A DNA stretch of 64,000 nucleotides from positions 5,394,001 through 5,458,000 of the forward strand of contig JANTQA010000057.1 of NCBI GenBank assembly GCA_027625915.1, written 5' to 3'. How positions within the stretch are numbered: position 1 is the stretch's first letter; every line of letters starts with the position of its first letter. The DNA is from Anaeramoeba flamelloides. Its lineage: Eukaryota > Metamonada > Anaeramoebidae. The position numbers were made by a program, and so were the translations under genes. The notes under the pieces were generated by a model. It was not told the DNA's origin, made no database searches, and saw only the letters and a list, made by a program, of their open reading frames with translations. Below are positions 58,033 through 64,000 of this stretch, piece after piece.

Positions 58033-58245
58033 ATGATCAACTATTCTAGAACTCCGTGTGAACTCAGGAATCCTAAAAGAAAGGCATGTTCCAAAATTGT
58101 AAAAAGGAGAATTAGCAGAAATTATATCCATTTCAGAATCCAAATACCAGAATGGGGAAATTTAAAAGTAGTTGTTTTCAATTTTGACAAGAAATACACC
58201 CCAGTAGTATTACAATTAACTGTAACAATAGAGTCTGATTCTTAA
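58033..58245 (+). CDS. Small 70-aa protein, unknown
   Basis: ATG at 58033 to TAA at 58243-58245. Composition stands out from the A/T-rich flanks: it uses codons such as CCG, GAA-CTC-AGG, TGG-GGA, GAC-AAG and TAC-ACC-CCA, so it looks truly coding. The product is basic in its first half (NPKRKACSKIVKRRI), then beta-strand-like: FRIQIPEWGNLKVVVFNF and YTPVVLQLTVTI. There is no signal peptide or membrane segment and I do not recognise a family. It ends 200 bp before the next gene on the same strand and could be a separate small gene, or a terminal exon of a larger one whose earlier exons are lost under the transposon upstream. Confidence 0.45.
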   Translation: MINYSRTPCELRNPKRKACSKIVKRRISRNYIHFRIQIPEWGNLKVVVFNFDKKYTPVVLQLTVTIESDS

Positions 58246-58444
58246 ATAATTATTGTGTAAAAAAAATTTGATGAACATTTTTTAACGTATTTTGTAACTT
58301 TTTTTCATCAAAAAATTTACAAAGTGCTATTTTGATGTTTGATAAAAAAATATAAAGTATCTTAGACTTTATGATCTTAATAATTTCATTAGATTTATTT
58401 TTTAATTTCTTTCCCTAAAAAAATTTTGTTTTGTGTTCAATCGA

Positions 58445-59656
58445 ATGAGTAAAATTGATTCGATTATTTATTTATTGAACGACTTGACAAACAACCAAAT
58501 TAACTCCTACGACAAATACATTAGCAGCCATTTTGAATGGCTTGAGCTAATTCAAAAATCTGGCGATGAGAATAAAAAACGTAAATTGTTTAATGTAAGA
58601 GTTTGTTTTCAATAAATAGACTGTCATAATAATCTGCTAACACACCCCCTTCCAAGAAGGAGAACACACAAATTTAACACACTAAAAAATAATCCTTCTT
58701 CGGATCAATATTTTCATTTTTTCTTTTTTTTACTCCACTTTAAATTTTTATTCTTAAAATTATGCTACATTGGATTTCGAAAACAGCCGAACTCAAACAA
58801 AAAATCTAAAAAAAGATTAAATGATGACTTAAAATTAAATTCAAAAGAGGGAAACACTTGTACGAAATCAAAAAATCAGGTATTGAACCAAGAAGATAGT
58901 AGCTTGGAAAACACCACAGGCTCACAATTTGTCACACCACAGAAAGCGCGCCCGAATTTAAAAAAAACACAGTCAGTCAAACATACTTTTCGAACACCCT
59001 TATTTCAAATTAAGACCAAACCAAGATATTCTAGCCTCAAAAAAAAATCAAAAATTATTCAAACAAAAAACAAAAATTATGTTTTGGTGAAAAACGGAAA
59101 TGTGAAAAAAAACATAAAGAACGAAGGCAAAGAATTCAAAAATACCTTGGCAAGAATTAGAAAAGAAGAAGGAAAACGAAAAAAAGAAAAAGAAGAAAAC
59201 AAAAACAAAAATGAAAACGAAATTAAAACACAGAAAGAAATCAGAAAAGCAAAAAAAGAGGTGAAGGATACAAAGACAGGTGATTGGAAGGTCAAAAAAA
59301 ATGAGAAACAGAAGCCAAAAACAAAAAACATGCCAAATTTACAACCTACAGAAGGAAAACGAAAAATGATTCGAACAAAAAAGGAAAAAGATAATAAAAA
59401 AAAAAAAAAAAAAAAGGAAAAGGAAAAGGAAAAGAAAAAAAAGAACAATAAAGAGAATTATGATTTCCATGATGAAAAAAATGAATTTGCAGATGACTCT
59501 GACGACTGTGAAGAAAATACAATTGATTATGTTGGCTATGATCCAAATGAATTCTTTCAAAACGTTTTTGTTTCAAATCAAAAACCAAAAAAAACAAACT
59601 CAACCAAGAAAAAAAAAAATAAAAATGTTTATAAAAATTTAACTGATTTATTTTAA
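58445..59656 (+). CDS. Lys-rich two-exon protein, unknown, probably nuclear
   Basis: Exon 1 58445-58594 (ATG, donor GTAAGA) and exon 2 58787-59656 (acceptor AAAACAG) join in phase 0 to give 339 aa ending in TAA. The first 50 residues look folded and helical (SKIDSIIYLLNDLTNNQIN, then YISSHFEWLELIQ). The rest is highly charged: a basic Ser/Thr/Pro stretch with FVTPQKARP and TFRTPLFQIK, long Lys/Glu runs that look nuclear-localising, an acidic patch DDSDDCEENTIDY, then YDPNEFFQNVF and a basic end VYKNLTDLF. I do not recognise the family. A chromatin or nucleic-acid role is a guess from charge only. The intron (192 bp) is short and typical for this locus. Confidence 0.6.
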
Positions 59657-61764
59657 GTAGAACAATTTTTAGAAAATATCTGCTAATGAATTTTCAAAAC
59701 AAATATTAATAATGTATAAAAAAAAAAAAAAAACACCAATCTTTTTTAAATTCCTTAAGGAAAAAATTATAAAAATGGACTTTGGAAAAGATTTTTCCTA
59801 TTTGCTTTCAGATTGACTTATTTGAAAAAAGAAATGAAAGAAAAAGAAAAAAACAAAAAAAAAAAAGCTAATAAAAAAAAACAAAAAAAAAAACTTTTTA
59901 AAAAAAAAAGAAAATAATCAAATAAAAAAAAAATCGTTTTTTTGCCTAAATATTTGAAAAATAAAAAAAAATAAAATATTTTAGGCTTGGCTGAACTTGT
60001 AAAAAAAATAAAAATAATTTCCTTTTGATGGCTATCCAAATAATTTTTCTTTCCTTTAAATCGTTTTTTTTTTTCTTTTTTTTTTCAGACTGAATATTTA
60101 AAAGATAAGAGTTAATTTTTTAATTTTTACTATGTGATACGAAATAATAAAAATTCAATTAACACTAGTTCTTTTATTTAACGTATCAAGTCAAAATAGA
60201 GAAAGTTATTTGTGAAAAAATAAATCATTTTTTTAAAAATATCTTAGCCTCTATTCTTATCAAACAATTTAAATATCAAAAATTATAATTTAACATGAAC
60301 TATTCTAGTAGAATAATTTAATTTGTTGGTTTAGAATCCATTATCTTTAAATAATGGATCGGTAATTTGATGATCACAATATTAAATGATTTTTTTTTGA
60401 ATTCAAATCTTGGCTATTTTTTAACATTTTGATAATAAAAAATTATTTTACTTCAGAGGCTTTTTAATCTTGATTGAATGTAGAAGAGAAGTATAAACTT
60501 ATAACTTTATTTTATTATTTAAAAGACCACTGTTATCAATATATTACGATGGATATTTTATTGAAATTCACAGTAACTTTCTTTCTCTGAAAAAAGTGTT
60601 TAATTTTGTTTTCGATTTTTATTAAATATTCTGATAATGTATTTTGAAATCAATCTAAAAGGTGTAATCCAACTAATAATAATTCTATATTTGGTTTTAT
60701 TTTATTTAAAAAGTTATTGATGTAATAAAACTAGAACAGCACATGTTTATTGCAAAATCAAAAAAAAAAAAAAAAACAAACCTTTTTATTGGTATATCTT
60801 AATTGATTATCTAAAAAAAAATAGTTGTTTAATTTTTGTTATCAAATTTATTTTTTCAAATTTATTTATAGTAATTTAATTTGTGGAAAATTTAATCCAG
60901 ATTTATAAACAAAAATAGATTCCAATGATTACATATGTTATTAAAATTAATGGATTGAACTATTTGACCAGGAATTATTAATAGAGACTGGCCTATATTT
61001 TTACTGTTATCCATTCATAATTTTTTATATAACAAAGATCAAATCCCCATCTTTGCACAAGTTTAAATTATTTACATTTGGGATTTTTATCTTATTTTAG
61101 TAAACTTTTTAGAATGTTTAATGGATTTTGATTATTTTTCCTGATATTTTTTTTATATTTTTTATGTATTCCATATAAATATATATAACTATTTTCAAGT
61201 ATTTTAACCCTCTTTATAATACTGTAAGAACTTGTTTTATCAGATTCTACCCCATATACTTTTCAAAAAAAATTCAATTTTATATCAGAATAAATATTTC
61301 TAATTTTATTTAAATTTTCTTTTTCTTTATTTTTCTTTTTTTTTTTTTAATTATTTTCTTTTACTTTTCTTTTCGCTTTTTTTTTTAGATTTCTTTTTTT
61401 TTTAATGATCTTTTTTTTTTTTTTTGTGAAAGTTTAAGTGAAAAAAAAAAACGATCTTTGGAAATATTGAGAAAAATTAAGAAAATTGAGACTCTGTAAT
61501 GTGTTTCAAATTTCAGATTATTTTTCGTAAAATTAATTTCTTTATTAACCCCTTCCATTCAATTTAAAAAATAAAAAATCCATATATTCATTTCAAAAAT
61601 TTTGATTCAGTTTTTTTTCAATTTTTGGATTTTATTTTATACATTTTTTTTTAAATACCAGATTTTTATATGCAAAAGTACTTTAAGCCAGAATCATTGA
61701 TTATATTTAATTATTTGGTATTCTTGGATACAAAACTATATACTTATACTTATATATATATATA
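59657..61764. other. AT-rich spacer, no gene seen
   Basis: 2.1 kb of A/T-rich DNA with many homopolymer runs (poly-A at 59717-59734 and 60759-60775; T-rich tracts at 61330-61435). No frame with coding-like codon use, no RNA gene and no clear TIR. Confidence 0.5.
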
Positions 61765-62460
61765 TAAACTCTGTTTCAGTCAAAGGGGCCCAACGTTTTT
61801 TTCAAATATCAATTATTTTATATAATTGACCTTTGAAGAACAAATAAGAAATAAAGAGAATAATACACCTCAAAGAAATGTTGATACATGTCTGAAAGAA
61901 AACTAATTAATCAATAGCTTTTCTTAAAAATTGAAAAACTCAAATTCTTAGGGCCCTATTGAGAAAAACAACGATGTTTGTTTTAAACTTCTACTGGTAT
62001 TTGAATAATAAATATGAAACATTTTTCACTTCATTTTCCATACTTTTCTTTTGGAAATTAAGCCCCCAAACAAAGTTTGTTGGTATTTGTGGTCTCTATT
62101 TGAAAAAGGAAATGAAAATGAAGTGAAAATTTTTCATATTTATTAAACAAATATCAAGATCAAAGATTGACTAGAATTGCAATGGAAATCAATATGATTT
62201 CTCAACAATCATTTCCATGGTTTCAATGACATTAGAATAACACGTTTTTACCAAGGGACTATTGATCTTGCAATAAAAAATTTTTTGCAAATGAATGACA
62301 TTTTTAAAAAAAAAATTGAAAAAAAAAAAAAAAATGTATAGAAATGTGAAAAAATGATTTCAATTTTGAAAATTTCCAAAATAAAATTTTTCTTCTAATA
62401 TCGATGCAAACCCTTTGAACACATGTATTATATCCATTACAACTGGGCCCCTTTGACTGA

Positions 62461-62471
<11 letters not shown>
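61765..62471. mobile_element. TAAACT-tipped TIR element, family G, copy 2
   Basis: A 707-bp element: TAAACTCTGTTTCAGTCAAA then GGGGCCC at the left, and GGGCCCCTTTGACTG then AAAAATAGTTTA at the right. It is inserted in a TA microsatellite, which continues on both sides. The interior is itself partly palindromic (GAAATGAAAATGAAGTGAAA against TTTTTCACTTCATTTTCC). No open frame. Nearly identical to the inverted copy at 63330. Confidence 0.85.
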
Positions 62472-62502
<31 letters not shown>

Positions 62503-63247
62503 TTAGATACGTTATACTTTCTCAAATGGGATTTAATATAAACTCTCTTCTCTTAATAAACTGAATTATTTTTTATCGATTTTATTTGAACTTTGATTTC
62601 TTTTTTTTTTTTTTTAATACCTTGAATTGTAATTTTTTAACTTAATAAGGACCCCCAACCACAAAAAAAATTAATAAAAATTTCTGATTTATTTGTTAAA
62701 ACTAATAGATATAAGTATAATAATAATCTCACAATTTTGTGCCCATATTTGTGGATTTTTAGGGACTAATAACTCTTATTTATTTTTATTCCCAAAGGTA
62801 ATAGCTAATTATTTACACAATAATACAATTAAACATGATATACAACTCGATTTATCAACTTTAGAGAAAAAATTTATCATTTTTAAAAGAATACATTTTA
62901 ATCAATTAAATAACAGTTAAAAGCTCTGATCCTTTTTTTGGTTTTTTTTAGATTATTTTAGAAATTGAAAAATATGCAAAAAGATTTTTTTTGAATAAAT
63001 CTCATTTTAACACTTATTGAGAGTTCGTAGGAACAAATAACCTTGGAATTTCAATATTATTTTAAAAATAGTAACAAAATATTTCAAATATTGTGCATTT
63101 TGATTTTGAAAAAAATTGATTATTAATTATTTTAAAAATATTTTTTAAATATACTGAAAATTAAAAGATTAGGCATTATTCCTTTTTAAATCTTAAGATT
63201 ATAAAAAACCAATTATTATAATTTTAATAATGCTTTTCATAATATCC

Positions 63248-63317
<70 letters not shown>

Positions 63318-63329
63318 GTTATTATTATT
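62472..63329. other. Spacer between opposed family G copies, with element J fragment
   Basis: About 860 bp. It starts with a TA run, holds a diverged copy of element J's left part (about 62760-63110, starting AGGGACTAATAACTCTTATT, with AACTTTAGAGAAAAAATTTA and CTCTGATCCTTTTTTTGG), and ends in a TTA trinucleotide run (63249-63329). The 75-codon frame at 62693-62920 lies mostly in the J copy and is not a gene. Confidence 0.65.
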
Positions 63330-64000
63330 TAAACTATTTTTCAGTCAAAGGGGCCCAGTTGTAATGGTATAATACATGTGTTTAAAGGGTTTGCATAGAT
63401 ATTAGAAGAAAAATTTTATTTTGAAAATTTTCAAAATTGAAATCATTTTTTTACATTTCTATACATTTTTGTTTTTTTTTTTTTGTTTTTTTTTAAAAAC
63501 GTAATTCAGTTGCAAAAAAATTTTTTTATTGCAAGATCAATAGTCACTTGGTAAAAATGTGTTATTCTAAGGTCATTGAAACCATGTAAAGATTGTTGAG
63601 AAATCTATTGATTTCTATTGCAATTCAATTCGATCTTTGATCTTGATATTTGTTTAATAAATGTGAAAAATTTTCACTTCATTTTCATTTCCTTTTTCAA
63701 ATAGAGACCACAAATACCAACAAACTTTGTTTGGGGACTTGGTTTCTAAAAGAAAAGTGTAGAAAATGAAGTGGAAAATGTTTCATATTTATTATTCAAA
63801 TACCAGTAGAAGTTCAAAACGAACATCGTTGTTTTTCTCAATAGGGCCCTAAGAATTTGAGTTTTTCAATTTTTAAGAAAAGCTATTGATTAATTAGTTT
63901 TCTTTCAGACATGTATCAACATTTCTTTGAGGTGTATTATTCTCTTTATTTCTTATTTGTTCTTCAAAGGTCAATTATATAAAACAATTGATTTTTGAAA
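63330..64000. mobile_element. TAAACT-tipped TIR element, family G, copy 3, cut by window end
   Basis: Opens TAAACTATTTTTCAGTCAAA then GGGGCCC, directly after a TTA microsatellite, and runs to the window end as the reverse complement of 61765-62471. Only the last about 35 bases are outside the window. High identity to copy 2 indicates recent movement or duplication. Confidence 0.85.

Noticed and set aside
59077-59603. Minus-strand Phe/Ser-rich frames
   Set aside because: Antisense of the Lys/Glu-rich exon of the 58445-59656 gene; poly-Lys codons read backwards give Phe.

Overview
The window is nuclear DNA from an AT-rich protist. By eye, non-coding DNA is well under a quarter G+C. Genes are split by GT-AG introns and flanked by long A/T homopolymer runs. 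Proteins carry Asn, Gln, Lys and Glu tracts, as in amoebae. The gene set (ArfGAP, STE20 kinase, membralin-like protein, RhoGEF-Kelch fusion, CK2 alpha, heterotrimeric G alpha) fits an amoeboid eukaryote. Amoebozoa or the metamonad Anaeramoeba would both fit, and I cannot choose from sequence alone. All eight gene models end in TAA.

Layout: 1-0.9 kb upstream DNA with a small terminal-inverted-repeat (TIR) element; 1.0-7.5 kb ArfGAP gene (+) whose second intron holds a 4.36-kb TIR element; 7.5-12.9 kb TTAA-flanked and mariner-like miniature elements; 12.9-17.3 kb six-exon STE20/MST-type kinase (+); 17.3-21.0 kb repeats and a decayed Tc1/mariner copy; 21.0-22.9 kb intronless membralin-like gene (+); 22.9-26.7 kb repeats; 26.7-34.6 kb five-exon gene (+) encoding IQ, RhoGEF (DH), PH, six Kelch repeats, a coiled coil and a possible PB1-like end; 34.6-42.2 kb gene-poor repeats; 42.2-43.4 kb intronless CK2 alpha-like kinase (+); 43.4-48.7 kb gene-poor; 48.7-54.0 kb six-exon G-protein alpha gene (-) with a 3.6-kb intron full of nested elements; 54.0-58.0 kb stacked foldback elements; 58.0-59.7 kb a 70-aa ORF and a Lys-rich two-exon gene (+); 59.7-64 kb repeats ending in two opposed copies of one TIR element.

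The recognised genes are mostly signalling and membrane-traffic genes typical of a motile amoeboid cell: G alpha relays receptor signals, the RhoGEF would activate Rho/Rac GTPases on actin, the ArfGAP acts on Arf in vesicle coats, and STE20 and CK2 kinases phosphorylate downstream targets. They are separate genes on both strands, not an operon. The other main theme is transposons: at least ten families of short TIR or hairpin elements and three decayed Tc1/mariner copies fill introns and spacers while the exons remain intact. I saw no tRNA, rRNA, CRISPR or retroelement.
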